A stretch of 64,000 bases of DNA from Liolophura sinensis (Eukaryota > Mollusca > Polyplacophora > Chitonida > Chitonidae): the NCBI RefSeq assembly GCF_032854445.1, contig NC_088302.1, forward strand, positions 6,259,338-6,323,337, written 5' to 3'. A program made the translations under genes and the position numbers. The notes below the pieces were generated by a model. That model was not told where the DNA came from and searched no databases. It worked only from the letters and a program-made list of their open reading frames with translations. Shown here piece after piece: positions 33,301-48,300 of this stretch. Every line of letters starts with the position of its first letter. Within the stretch, counting starts at the first letter, position 1.

Positions 33301-36300
33301 CACCATTATAATACTGGTCTCATCGCCAATGCAGATGCAAGTAGAGTATTAGTCATTACAATACTGATCATTTATTCCATTAAAGGATTAGTGTGCAGAT
33401 AAATAAATATTATCTAAAATAATATTGGAAAAAAGTACTGCAATGTGAGTAATGTGGCATTAAAATCGCTAGTTAATGAGGCGGGCTTATGTATTTTCCT
33501 CCAACACTCCGTAGTCTCCACAGAATGACGTTAAGTCGAACCATTACGAGCTGTTAGAGCTTCGCCATTTAGTTCAGTGATAACAAGCCACACAAGTCAT
33601 AAGCATACCGAATTTCCACTAAATGGTTTGCTGTTCTGCATATGGTTGTGAAAAAAGCTCGTCGAACAACCCTGGAATTAATTTTTTTCTCAAGTTCCCA
33701 GACGATTTGGGCGCCAGGAAAGCGAGGATTCACAGCACAACACGGAAGGGTTTTATATCCACCAAACACAGCCAAATCTTTGTCGGGCTGACAGGAGTTG
33801 GGAGGGAGCTAAATGTTAACGGCAGGGAGAAAAAAATTAAGCTTTAAATATATGTATATAAACACAGGCGATATGGCTTGGGATGTAAAACAAAGCGGAA
33901 GTTCAATCGGCATTAGTTCGATTAATCTTCGGTATGCCGGTGAAGTCAAAGAAACGTAGATACAAACACGTGATGGTTTCCAATGAGTGTCACTTTGATA
34001 CTCGCTATCCTGTTTGCTGTGTCTCTCCTGTGCAAAACAACGCAATGGCCGTTTGGCAGCTACGGTAATGCTAGCGGTTTCTGACCGGCCATAGATGACG
34101 AATAAAAACTGAAAACAATCCCAAACTAATCCTGTTGCTTGACTGTGTTGTTCAAGAATTAGTGACTGGGGTAGAAATACTGGTTGTTGATTATAATTAC
34201 TCAGGAATGGTGCGAAAACAAGTGGCATCTCTTTGAAAACTGCTCAGGGTGGCCGCGAAAGCAATCTTACATAGTGATAATCCATCCCCCATTGTTTTAA
34301 TCTCTGATGTGGAAAAGAAGAGGATCTAAGCGACCCTTTATAATACCTGTTTGACGTGCTTAAGTAATTCCGACCATAATATATCTAGGAAAATGAAATA
34401 GTTGTAAGATTTTGTTCAGTATTGGCTTGATTAAATGCACGAAAATTAATTCCCGCTAACCCAATTTTGAAGAAAATCCACTCGGAAAATAGAATATATA
34501 GACGAAATGTAGACCTTCAGTGTAACACAGGATAAAGCTATAGATCACCGCTTCGTATTGCCATTGTGGTTGGAAATTCCGGGACAAAGATCAAGTTCAA
34601 AGATCTGAAAGCTCAAAATCTAAAGACTGACCAGAGATGTCAGTGTCATAAATCAGAACTTGAACATCGTCCACGAGGGGTTCAAATTGACACAACACTA
34701 TATTTGCTTCTGTGTAGCTAGAATTCATCTCAAAAATGACATCGTTTTGATACGCATTACCAGGTTATATAAACCAACTAGACCTGGGTTGACCTTCTAT
34801 GACGTCACCCGCTGAGCTTCGCAGGGCGGCCGACTGGAGAACTGTTTTTGGTGGATTTAAAGTCATAATTATGTTTCTAAGAGGCCCTCCTGGTAACATA
34901 CTGTTAAACATATTATACTCTTTATACTTAAAACCAGCAGCTTAATCTTGAGACTAATCCTTTAAGCTATCTCTTGGCCCCGGCTGAGCCGTCATTACCT
35001 TCGTCAGAACTCGTCGTTTCATTTTCACACTGTCCAGCTTCGAGGTTTGTCAGACGAAATTGCGGCAGCTCAAATGATTTGGCCTCCACAGGATTTTCAT
35101 TCCGCCAGTGGAAATTGACAATTTTTTTCGTGTACGCAACTGTAAAGTATGACATATGCATACGCAATCAAGCAGAGCATTCGTTAGCCTAGATCGGGTC
35201 ACATAATGTAAAGTAAGTAGTAATGAGTAGTTACTCCTGATCAATTACGCTTTACCAAGCATTATCGTACATGCAACGAAACAGTACAGCAATGCATGAT
35301 CTGCATTTTGGTTTGAAGATATGAGGTCGACAAAAATGAAAGGATTATACATCATAGCTACAACATCACCAGTTGCCCTTGTAGTTCTTTCTAGTTTTGG
35401 TCTGGTTGCATTGTTTCAATTTTCCCGTTTAATAAGTGTGACAACAACACAGCACTTTGATTAAGTCTAGATCAGAGATTTAATATAAAGAGAACTGCAT
35501 TTTATCTATCCAGCTGTGCTATAAGGACAGCACACAGAATATACATCAACAGGTAAAAATAACCTCACTCATGTAAATTGACAAAAGACAGGTTTTCACT
35601 ATGCGCAGACTGTAACACGCACTGTTCCTCTAGTTTTAATCTGCATGCCTTTGTATTACTTGTTACATTAACACTCGCGTACCTATCAACGTCGAAATAA
35701 AGAAAAACGGTTTGGCCTTTTTGTCGTAAAATGTCTCAGATATGTGTGGGCGTTCTAACTTGATATTTTGTCTCATTTCAGGTTATTTATTCCACCTTTT
35801 AAACGGAGGATGCATCAACCGGAAACAGACGTTAAATGAAAAACAATGTTCTTACAACTCTTCAACTGAAGTGAACACTTCTGACTGTCCAGCGGAAATT
35901 TCTGTAAGTTCATTGGACATGCAGCAGTGAGTGACACCCTGAAATGAAGAGGGGAAAAATGTAATGTTATTCACTTTCGTAAACCCCGGGAGGTCGACAT
36001 ATGCACTTGACTACAATGCTGGAGCGGAAGCAATTGAGAAGAAACTCTCGTCGCAGTGGTGGATTGCTTGAAGACCTGTTGAAAATATAGCCCGTTTAAA
36101 CAAATTCTGGGCTTCCTGCGCCCACGACTAAACTCTTCTCGTTGTGGAATGACCGAGCGTCGTCCAGATTCGTATCATACCTGTTGAAGACTGCAGTTCC
36201 GTGTAATGGTCCGCAGCAGTTACTAAGCGTGGGGCCCGTGAAAACCAAAATGTATCGGGATGTCAAAAACCCTTGTTAATATAAAACTAGACCTTTCACG

Positions 36301-39300
36301 CGGAATGAGTTTTTAAATTTTAAATAAGAATATGTATGAAAGTTCTCAAAATCAATGACTCTGTTGTCCTCTAATATCGTAAGGGGCATTTACTGGCTAT
36401 GAGATATGAGCTACGTGATTTGTTCTCTTTACGAGAACGACACTAAAGCCTAGGACTTCCTGTGGCGAGGGACGAGCTGTTTATACCAAATCCATTAAAG
36501 AGAAAAAGTATAATAAGTATGTATGGAATGCGCTTCCCCTATTTATATCACTCATACACCGCCTTTTATGATATCGATTCACTGGCTTCACACACTTGGG
36601 GATTGTATGCGATTTACACTGAACCTTAATGGTTTGCAATTTCGTTTTCCCTAAAGATACTGAGCCTTTCAAACTCTTCACACCATTATTATTAGTGTGT
36701 CCTAACATCCTATTGCAATGTGGGTTTCTGGCGTTGCATTTCTTTTTCAACTATAGCGATAAGGGACATCGGATTAACTATGCAATGCGGTGTGGTCGTT
36801 TTCAGCAGGAATGTCGCTTCAGAAAACGATATGGCCAACATGTCTTTACTTTTTTATTTTATAACGGCCAAATCCAGTAAAGGCAGTGCACTGGAAAACT
36901 CGTCTGCTACTACATCTACACCTACATCAAGTCTTCTTAATTTTCCTCGTGAATTATGTGGTTTTAACCTGCAGACATCATTTATGACTTTTTAAAGTAG
37001 AAATCGGGTTTACAGTTTCCGAGTTTTGATCTCATTAAGGAACAAAGGAGCATTGCTCTCGGCGGAAACCTACGCTTATATTTCTTAATCGACTGCATAA
37101 ATAAAAAAAAAAGATTTCAGATATTAGTCTTTAAAGTATGAAACAATGAATATGCATGTATTAATTAGGGATATTTGTATTGTGAAAAGCCACTAGATCG
37201 TTTAACCATTCTTTGAGAATAATTAAATCAGGAACGGGTCGTGGCCAAGTGACTTTTACATTGTCCCTTTAATTTACAGGGAGCACGAGGTAGAAGTCCA
37301 TTCTAAGCCTGGCAAATTGAACTTGTGGGTAATCCAACTGGTACGTGTTATACATTACACAGTGCGCACCGAGCTCCTTTTGGCAGAGATCTTAGTATCT
37401 TTTATGAATTAATACTGCTGTGATGCAAGAAATGTAAGTTCTTGTAAAAAAGACGCCTTCGTTGATGCAAAACTCTGAGTCTAAGGTTATAAAATTATTG
37501 CTGTGCTTAACTCAGACTCAAACCTACAAAACGAGTGTTATGAGGAATGCATCTGAAACTCTTCCGTTAGGAGAGGTGAAAATCTTGCACAATCAGACAT
37601 CCTACTAAAGTATAATTTTGTAATTTTGTTTTTCTTTAATTTCAGACACCAAAAAGCATTAATTCATCTAATTCAACTTAACAGGAGAAATAATTTTTCA
37701 TGTTAAGTTTAATGAAACATTTACAGAAATGTACGTGTATAAAATGCACATGAAAATGAGTTTTAAAAACAAAGAAAAAGCAACAACAACAACGCTATTG
37801 TGCCACATGTGCTTTGCTGCGAGTTTTAGGTAAACAGCTGAAGACAAGTTACTGCATCTACTATAAATGTATTTGGTGATGTGGCATCGCTTCAACAAAC
37901 ATACTTTAGAACTCTGGAGACATTGGGTAAGTCTACGATTCCGAGCAAATCTTAGATCTTGTGCATTTGTTATGCTCGTTGGAGCACAATATTTGACTTA
38001 ACTCAGACTACACGTTTTTACGGCCTTCATTTCTTGGGTACGAGGCTGAAGTTATGTTAGTTTTGAGGTTGGTTGGTAATGTGCCCAGCTTAGCTGCCTC
38101 ACCAACTGCTGTGAATCGTTGTTACGTGCACCAACCTGAAACTCGTTCTTGTCACCCGAATTCATATCACTTTAATATGCGAGAAAAATAATGTCGCAAT
38201 TAACATAAATATAATCGACACATCCAATCAAACAGCATCCGTTTCTTCGCAAGCCGCAATTTTCGAGTCACGTGTCTCCGTAGCTTACGTAGACTCGATG
38301 GTTTTTCCCAAAACTAAGATCATGTATTCCCCATAATAGTCACTTAGAGATCCTTTATTAGGATCATTACTAAAACAAAAAGTTAATCCTAAAACTCACA
38401 ACCAAGTTAATTGCCCTTTTAAGGGTCTAGTTTTTGGTTTCAATCCAAATCTTTCCCTACAAGTTAGCGAAGTCTGGCTTGCTATTAAAACGATGGGAGA
38501 ATTTGTGTTAATTGTGGCGTTATGGTCTTTATTATTTACGACCAGCTGAGCTTGATACGAATGAAACAAATCTCAAATCCAGACTTGAGCTGAAGTCTGA
38601 GACGTAGTGATTTCGCAGCGACAGCCACGCAAAACCCCTCTTTTGTAGCACAAATTTAATGTTTGTAACACGCTTTAATGTGGAGATAAACACCGACGGA
38701 ATATGACGGAAACCATTTCATGGAGTTTCCTCTATTGTCATAAAAATCTGCACTGAGTCGGAGCCCAAGCCCGAGTGTCACGGGCATTGAACTATACAAA
38801 TCCACCACGTATTGTCACAAAATCCTGGAAGGCAAGAAAAACTTTCACTGCATTGCAGAACATATGTAATCAAGGCCATCGTTCAGAAACGACTTCCATA
38901 AGAGAATTTTCAATGCCTGTTTTTTTATTTAATCGACTGATGTGTTTTTTGTGATTGAAAAATAGTCCACTTTTACGATGGCAGCAAGGTGTTGTGAAAA
39001 GAAACCAGACAAATCCCTGGGGACACCCATGACTCTATGCCGTTTGCACTCATATCACTTGTATCATTTTGCACTCTATCACTTATACTCATAAGTGAGC
39101 ATTGGTGAGAGCTGGAACTTTAACTACCTCCGTACCCATTTATAATAACAGCCTTGTTCCTTAAAGGAGCAGACCTATCTGACTTACCTGGATTTATACC
39201 TCACAAATCCCTTGTTGCTGATATGCATCATTATATTAGGCACGGTCACGTCGTGAAATATTGCCCTCTTTTCGTTAGCGAAGTACAGATCAGGTATCCA

Positions 39301-42300
39301 AACACTATTTATCATCTTTGAGTCCAATTCGATCACGGATATGCCGATTAGACTGTGGAAGCGCAAGCGGCGATCGTACCATTCTTGTGTTATTATGAAA
39401 TTTGATGTGAAGTCCTGCAGAGAAAGACAATAATCGAAAGTTCATGGAATTCATCATGCACACCAACACACTCTTAAAACTAAAATGCCGTACAGTACTT
39501 TAATAATGTTAGACGCAGTGATTTGGCAGTGGTGGAGGGGAAAAGCATGTATAACGTTAGGTTAACGCCTTGAGAAGAATTGTGCAAAACCCTAAAGATA
39601 ATGCTAAAATCTAACAGATTAGATTACATCAGAACTGTTAGTAAAGTCCTGTAATATAAAATTTCATAACGACTTGCAAACAGTCCTTAAACGGCTTAAT
39701 ATTTGATGATGTTGGCATATTTTTACACATGTAACCTGTTTAACACTCCATTTTAAGAGTACATGTCACCAAAAGAAATTTCTGTGCCACTGCACCACTT
39801 TGTTTGATGTCAGATTATTTTTCTTTCTAGAAAAATAGGGACAAAATGAAACCATCCAGGAGAACTCTAACCAGCTAAGTCGAAATAAACAGTTGCTCAT
39901 GAATTAGTTATAAGTTCTTCCAAGTGTTAACAGCCTCCTTTCTCACTGGCCGGTACTAAGCACCTTCAACACCAACGTCTACAAGCTGGCAGTCTGCACT
40001 TAACATCTAACGGCATCGTCTTCTTAACTGCCATCTATAGGCCAGATATTGTGTTCTGTTTTCCAGCTACATGTCGGATATCAATGTGTTTTCCACTTGT
40101 ACTAGGGCACTAAAGTTGCTTTTGGATCTAAACTGGTTACAGTTACAGTGGGACATAAATGGCACCTTGAGGATTGCCAAACGACTTACCAACGAGACAT
40201 TACAACGAGTTCATTTGTAACAAACTTACCATTGATGTTTCGTCCACTGAGTCAATACTGTCCATAACCAGGCGAACGGTCACATTGGTGGGTTTGTCTG
40301 CAATAAATAAAACAATATAGGTTAATTTACATATAGTGGCTGAGGTCTGCTATACAGTGTATTTTTTTGTCTTTGGGTGACCAACACCAAAAGAAATGTT
40401 TGCATCTCTGAAAATATTATTGGAAATTCGAAAAGGTGAAATACCGGCCAGTTGTCAGAATGTTGCATCGTGCGAGATGACATGCAAGAACGTCATCTCT
40501 GTCCCAAAATAGTTCACATTGGAGCATTTCCCTTGTCTTGCTTAAATATTTGATGTATCATTTATTATAAACGACTCTCCCCGGATGATTATGAGTCCAT
40601 AAATCTATTTACCTGGTAAAGTTTATTAGCCGAAGCCAAGTAACTTAGAGTTAAATAAAAACCCCTAGCCTTCTTGGCCAACAATATTTCTAGAAAACAA
40701 ATAACCATAGGACGCGCGGTACTACCTTAAATAGCCCTAAACCATGTGTTTCTTCACAAAGTCATGTGTTACTGAGTAAGCTCACAAGTCCCAAGGCGAG
40801 CACAAAATGACGCATTAGTTTGGTAGATAGCTTGAATAAATGATTGACCTACTCTACACTGCCTTGTACAAATTAGTTTAAAAGAAATTCGATAGGTCAA
40901 GGCCGGTAATCCTTTGATAGATGGACGTAGAATCTCATTAAACACTTGCTGGTCGAAGTACTATTCATCACTTGTGATCGTGCTACAAGTGGAATGTTTT
41001 CTCTGTGTTGTACCAAGCTAGGAGCAACTTGCATACCTTAGGCTACTTGATTGTACCACACACCTAAAAGTTCATCGTTAAGAAAGGATCATTTGCTTTA
41101 AATGCGAGGGGGCGTGCAAATTGCTACTATTTGTGCATTTACATGAACATTTAGAACAAAAAACTGCCTGAGGTAAACTGTATTTCCCCCGTTATGCGTG
41201 ACCATTTGCCAGCTATCACACTGTCATCGCTGCACTGGTCTTACCCTCTATGCTGCACCACTTTAATTATATTACATCACATAAACAGGCTTAGAGACAC
41301 GTCTAACCTTGAGTTTCAGCATTGAAAATACCATTCCTTCTACGAGTTTCTGTTTACCTACAAGCTGGAAATAGCGACACACCTTTCAGGAACCAAAATC
41401 TCCAGGCCGAAGGCCATTTGTTCTTCATACTGCGTTTTACACACAAATCGCAACAGTACAACACAGATGTATGTGGGTATCAACAGCAATGTATTTATTT
41501 TATTTTGACTGGTGTTTTATGCCGTACTCAAGAATATTTTCACGACGTACGCCAGCATTATGGTGGGTGGACCTTCCTTGCTAACAGGCCTTCATGCGTA
41601 CGACCTCAGAAGCCTCATAAACTCGACATTGAATTCCGGGCCACCCCCCAAGGGTAATATAAACGGGCAGGTGTCAATATTCAATACTAAAACAATCTGA
41701 CTATTCATTAACTGTCTACTGATGCTTAATGCATATATTTTCCACCGCCAGTGCAGAAAAAAGTCCCTGTGTTTGCACATTTGGGTAAATAAGCAGGTAA
41801 GTGGTTCAAATGAGCTTCTTCGCTATCCCTATCGTAGACCATGTGCCAGATAGTGGGATCATTCTTTTAAAAGAAACAATATTTCTCTGACTAAAACCAA
41901 GAAAGCTTTATAGAAGTTCTGATCATTTTCCCCAGATGAAAAGTTTTCGGCCATTTAATAATGAAATAAAGTTGTCCATTGTAGTGACCGGAATGAAAAG
42001 TGTAATTTGAAATGCAATAATATCACGGATTGTCTGGGTTCAGTTGCTTTAAACCACCAAGCAACATTCAGAGGGAAAAAATACATTCCCAGGAAAGTAC
42101 TAACTTATTTGAGATAAGGGTAAAGTTCGACCCATTGCATGCGGAAAGTAGGCCAGGCGATGGCCATACATCGAGGACTGTCATGCAGCCTTTTGCTTTC
42201 TTAGAAGTACATTTCAGCCAGGCGCTAGTCTTCAGATAGAATAGTGAGAGAGTGGCAGCGTATAGTTAGGAGGTATTCAATATACGTAGCTTGCTAAACA

Positions 42301-45300
42301 ATGTCCTGAATCATCTCTTCTACATATTATACATGTAGTATACATGCACTATACATGCAGGTAAGATTTACACTGGAATGTGTCTGTGAGACACAGATTT
42401 ACCGTTGTTTGTAATTCAAATGTAACACCAGTCTTCCTCAATAATGTAGTAGAATTTCCTTTAATGCAAACACAAATATAGTTAAGACTCTATCTCTTTA
42501 GCCATTCACACCGTATGTCGAATATACTATGCTCAATAATGTTTTGTTATTTTGAGTAATGTAAACCAATATTTACTAAATAAATAAATAAATAAATATA
42601 TAATAATAAAAGGAACAATTTCTGTAATGGAAATTAGACGAATCAACTTTACTCAGCAACATGGTACTCTGATCTGTAGAAATAGGTATAATGTTCTGTT
42701 TGATATCTCACACAGACATATCACACAAAGACTTTGTATTTCTGTATGTAATACTTACTGTATGTACCAGACTTAAATACATGTGCTGTTATGGACTTCC
42801 TAAACACTATATTTTACTGTTGTTAAGTGTAATATAAACGGCATCAGGGATTGACGCATTTTACAATAGTTGGTGAAGGCACAAGTTAACACAGCCACGG
42901 TGCTAGGTTGTAAAGGATTCCTGGTCGACTTGCATCGTTCTCCATTCACATGACAACTAACAACTCAGAGGAAGGATCTTAGCCGCTCCGTCGCTGAAAT
43001 AGTGCTGAACCCTAACGCTCCAATCCAAAGTTCATTCATTAAAGTAAATCAAATAACTAGGGCAGTTTATGTACATACTGGCCGATGATAGCCATCGGGG
43101 TAAAACGCCTAACTACCAATTCAATAAATAAAACATCACCGGCTTTGTAATAAGATAAACGGTTGAAAGAGGTAAATAAGAAGGAGTTTTTATGTGGGGA
43201 GAAAGCATAAGAAAGAAGCTTGTCAGGTTTCTACAAATCGCCGTATTTCGACTGCTCTTGATGATATTAAGTGGCAGCGGTGCAGAATCATGCTAATGTA
43301 ACGTGTGGCCAGTGTTCACGGTATAAGATTTCATGGATACTAAGCTGAATTAACACAGTGGGGAGATCAAACTGGTCAATTCCATCAAAATAGAAAATAT
43401 TTAAATGTCATATTCAGTTTAAATTTTAGCATTGATTAAACCCTGATGTGTGTCTTTTTACTTTGTAAGAAGGAGATGCATACGGGAAATGGAGGAAAAC
43501 TAGACATCTGTCTGACGCATGCTTCTGTACGGATGTTTCTGTGCAAAAAAGCTCTGCAGTAGAAAGAATTCAACATTATTATTTATTTATTACTGTATTG
43601 ATGTCTAGTAGTTATGTGTACGCAGCTATCAGTACATTTATCATCCACTGTTGGCAAATGTGTCGTTTGCAAAAAATGCATAGTGTAATTTTGTAGTTGG
43701 ATCAAAAACGCATAAAGGATGATCTGAAGTGCTTCGGTTGTGATTCCGTGCATCAAGCGTTTTGCGATCTTCCGTAATAAAACGATGGTAACACTAGCAC
43801 ATACAGTTGTGCCAGACAAACGAAAGAAAACGAGGGTTTATCAGTAGACTCACGCCCTCTTGTTTTGCCGGTTTACAGCATATATCCACAACACATTTCA
43901 AGCCTACAGGAGTGTGTGGATACTGCACCTGTTTGCGTGAAACCCGATCATCTTCCCAGCAGTTTACACACGGCTTTGTACCACCGACCGGTCTACGCAG
44001 CGTTTTACATATTCTAGAAAGACACAGACATCTGAATAAGTAATAAGCTATGGCACTGCAGCCATGGCAAATACTTTGCCACCTCCGGCCATAGTAATTT
44101 TGCCAAGTAAACCTTTGCCAATAATACTTACGTTTTTCGAAACCGGGGTAAATCCTGTTGTCATAACTCTGAGCCTCCAAAACCGTCTGAAGGAACGCAG
44201 CGCTGTTAAAGGGAAAGAAACAGAAAAGTAAATCGCATTTCGTGAAATGGCGTGTCCAAAGGAATTTGTCATATATGAATATAGAAAGAAAATGAAATCG
44301 GCCCACAAAGTAATCACACACCTGTCATTTCTTAACATGGTCGATAATATACCAAGCTGAGTGATGCACATTTAAGTTGACTTCACATACTTAGCGATGA
44401 CATGAACGCGGCTCACCTTATGGGATGGGCGGATAATGGCATGCTGGAGATTTAGTTGTCGGAGATTTGATCTGTATCGTTAACTGTGTTTGTTTGGAAG
44501 AACACCCTTAAGAAAATTTATCTTCCCTATGGTATGCCTTGCGTCTAACAATTCATCATTTCACTATGTCACAATACTGGGAGGATGTATAATTTTTAAG
44601 GCGCACATAGGAAATAAACTTTTTGAACAAAACACAAAAAAATGTTACTTTTAATGTAAAATAATATCTCTTCAACGCACGGTATCGCATACCGTAGCTA
44701 ACGAGCAGGGAAGCGCCATTTCGTGACGTTAGTTTTGTGAACCCACCACCAATGTTGCTATGGCGTATGACTCGAAACTAACAAGGCGGTAAGGCGCCTC
44801 TGGAGCAGAGCATGGTCACGGCATAAATCCGTTCACCTGAGATGTTTGACAGTATAACAAAGTCATCAAGGGCTTAGGTGTTGGCAGATAAATACAGAAC
44901 TAAAATAGCTTGCAGAAACTGGATCCACCTCACACTTGTGTTTTTTTTTTAGAGCTATCACTGGAATAAATATACGGGCATTTCAGTTTAAACAAACAAA
45001 CAAGAAAAAAAACAGCGTGCAAAGCTATGGCTATGCTTCTCGCGATGTGGTTTACAGGTGCATCTTTCTCATGGGGGCTTTTCGTTCTTTCCTCTGATAT
45101 GAGAAATAACAGAGATCATACATTATACAGATATCACATAAATATTCAGTGCATTATTTTGTCCTTTTACGGACCTTCTTTGTATACCTTTTTGCGTGTG
45201 TTTAGAGAGACAAAGGATTTGCATCATCGAGGGTAATGTCAGAACAGAATATGACACTGTTCTGTAACGATTACATTACGGATCAAAATGACAACACTAA

Positions 45301-48300
45301 AATGTTTGCATCGAGAATAATCTTTATCCAGCGGAATATATTAGGTATTATTTGGTAATTCCAGAATAAATTAAAACTGTTCTCCAACAGCGTTGACGGG
45401 GTTGTAGATTTTTACCACTTCTGGGAGCCTTGTGTCCATGATAATGGTAAAAAGCACGAACAAAATGTGAGGAATGTACTGGATTTGAATCTTACACTTC
45501 CAAGCATCATGTACAATTGGCCAAATACGGAAGACTAGAATAGAGATTAGGAGGTTTTCATCTTCTGCTCACACCGTGGGACAAAATACAGAAAGAATAC
45601 ACTGTTGTGAAGTTGGTGCCAGAGAGCAGAAGACAGAGAGAATACATTGTCGCATAGCTGATGACCGTTCCCACGGTATTCTGCAGTCAATGGTTTCATG
45701 CAGTCTTTGACAAAGCTCCTGAGTTATTTACCTAGGACGGCTTTGTAAAATTTTTGTTGGATTTGTGGTCATAACATGAAAAAAAGTGCAAAGAATAATT
45801 CTTGCAAATTTGTAATCTTGGCGTCAATTGGCACCAGATAGTGTGTTGGTTTAAAAGTAGGTTAATTTTTCAAACTGCTTAAAATTATTGAACAAAGTTT
45901 ATTGGTCAGTTCTGGCCTTATTTGCATACCAAATTAAAAGTTTGTTACAATATGGGTAGGATCCACGATCCGCCTAAAAATATTGCTTTGCTACCTTCAC
46001 CAGATTTTGAGATATTGCAAATTAACGAGTTGACTAAGAATAATAATAATTAAATTTGAACATCAAACTGCTAAATATTGTATTAAAAATGTAAGGCTGA
46101 TAAGGAATGGATTTGAACCGCAGATTTAGGGTAGAAAAAAAAAGATTGGCAGGAATTAACTGCATTTGAACCTCAGTCAGATACAATGTTCTTTGCGGTT
46201 TGAGGACAACAATTCTGGGGATCGGCTCTGTACGCACTGAATAAATCGTATGCTAAATAGTAGAAATAAGCATGCAAAAAGTAGAAAAAACGCGAAAAAA
46301 GAAGGAATGGGAAAAGGGATATGTACTGGATGTATGGATACTCTGCGAAAACAGCCCGGTGGTGTTTTCGCAAAGTATCCATACATTTTTCTAATCATCA
46401 ATACATTCGTATATTGACTATATAACTTGTACATACAAATATGCCAAATATATTAAATCGGCCTTTTGTCATTTTTTGACGTCCTACAAGTCATGCATTT
46501 ATTAAGACATATTAACAAGTTTATGGGCAAGAATAAAAGCAGATTCGTGAGGAGAAACATAACCTTTACTAGACAGGATACTTTTAATGTTGAAATTCGA
46601 AATTTGTGGTCACGTGATCATATGCAAATTTATTTATCTCTTTACCTTTAAGCATATGAGCTCAGTTTTTTCATACTTTGTGGGGGGGGGGGGGGGTTAC
46701 ATACCTGCCAGTAAAATTTCAGTTGAATCAGACAAGCGGTTCTCAAGAAACAACATTTGAAAAACTCGAAAACGACAAAAATTTGAGGCGGTACAGCAGC
46801 AAAGCTGTTAATGTAACAAGAATTTGAAGATAGGCATTTTTAGAGAATAGATTAGTCTTTTATTTTACGTAAGTTACGTTTCTTTAATGTAACAGGAATT
46901 CTGTCCGCAAGAAGATGTTTTTTTTTCATTTTGTGATCAGCAGCACAAAATCTGCCAAACTGAGTATTCTTAGTTTTCAATTTCAAACATTTTTGGTCAC
47001 TTGACAAATACGCAAAATAGCCAGGTTTCAGAGTTTTCAAGATATATCTAATTTAAATTTGCCTCTTTGCCTTCTATCAGCATATAAAATTTCAAGTCAA
47101 TCGGTTCAGCCGGTTCTTGAGAAGATTTTTCGTTAGATGTCGATATGGCGGCGAAAGTTCAAAAGAGTGCTAAAGGTTTCCCATGCATATCCTCTAAGAC
47201 CTAGAATTGCTAACTGTGTAGTGGTTACGATTTTCATGCAGTTACAAAAACCGGTGAACAAGAAAAAAAAATAATAACTAGAAAAGCATGCAGTTATACG
47301 GCTTTCAAGCGGTCTGTACACACAGCCTTTAGCTTCCACTTTCTAAAACTTCTGAAAACACCCACGGTTTGTCTACTACGAGCAAAAATAAATAAACGTA
47401 ATCCATATAAGACAATAAACTCTCCGAACGAGTGAATTGCATGTAGCTTGTGGAAACCACATCTCGAAAACAAAAGTATTTCAGCAATACCCGGCATCAC
47501 GATCTCACACAATTGAATCATAGTGTCCATACTTAAATCCGAAATGCATTTGGTAAGAATGGCAAGGAGTTGACTGGATTTGAACCCCAAGTTGCTATGA
47601 CTGGTAGTCTGGTGCTTAATAATTTCATGTTAATTAAAAAGAAAAAAGAAAAAAAGATTGGCAGGAATCAATTGGATTTGAGCATGTGACCGCTAGGGGT
47701 GATGTTCATTTTAAGCAGTTTTTAGACTTGACCTACCTTAAGCTAAGTTTTAAACGCAATTTAATGGCAAAACAATCAGTCAAAATTGAAGATCTGACTT
47801 GATCTGACCAATTTTCAGCTTCATAGCTATTACCGTGTCCGATTACTTGACATTTGAAAATTGACACTGAAATGAGCTATAATTTCAGTTTACAGAAAAA
47901 CTGTACATCGTAGGAAAAAAACTAAATCGACGGTTGCATTCAGCAGACCAAACTACATCTGATTGCTATCTTGTTTTTACAAAATTCATCCACTGGTAAT
48001 CACGTCACTGAAACGCCCAATAGCGAGTTTCCACATTTCTCGATCGATTTGCATAAACGTTTCTATCCTTATACCCCAGTAGTCTTGTATATGAATATGA
48101 ATTTTCACTGCAATCGGTTAAGCCCCTCTGGAGAAGAAGTTTTTCTTAGATTTCCATACTGCTCTAATATGGCCAAAAGGTGGGTAAAGTTTTATACTCC
48201 AGCAGATAGCCCAAGCGATTTGGTAATGAACATACGTAGAAAGTTAACAGTTGTGACACGCAGTTTTCGCGCAAAACGAAAAAAAAAAGACAAAATAAAA

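Larger units (their letters stand above)
32783..34998 (-). other. Channel intron 6
   Basis: Phase-1 intron (G|GA gives Gly228). It holds a SINE fragment, the 37-bp hairpin at 33.2 kb and, on the other strand, a degenerate THAP exon at 33.6 kb. Confidence 0.85.
40298..44131 (-). other. Channel intron 2
   Basis: About 3.8 kb. It holds a family A copy (41125-41262), a SINE piece (41490-41600), possible SINE tail remains near 43090 and short A/T repeats ('aataaataaataaat' near 42580). No further exon was recognised. Confidence 0.8.

Noticed and set aside
35742-35930. Plus-strand open frame with many cysteines, bounded by AG and GT signals
   Set aside because: It lies across the antisense of channel exon 5, whose minus-strand reading gives a perfect Cys-loop; the apparent splice signals are chance.
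43794-44371. 175- and 107-codon minus frames
   Set aside because: Only 44132-44202 within them is a real exon (channel exon 2); the rest is intron sequence in open frame.
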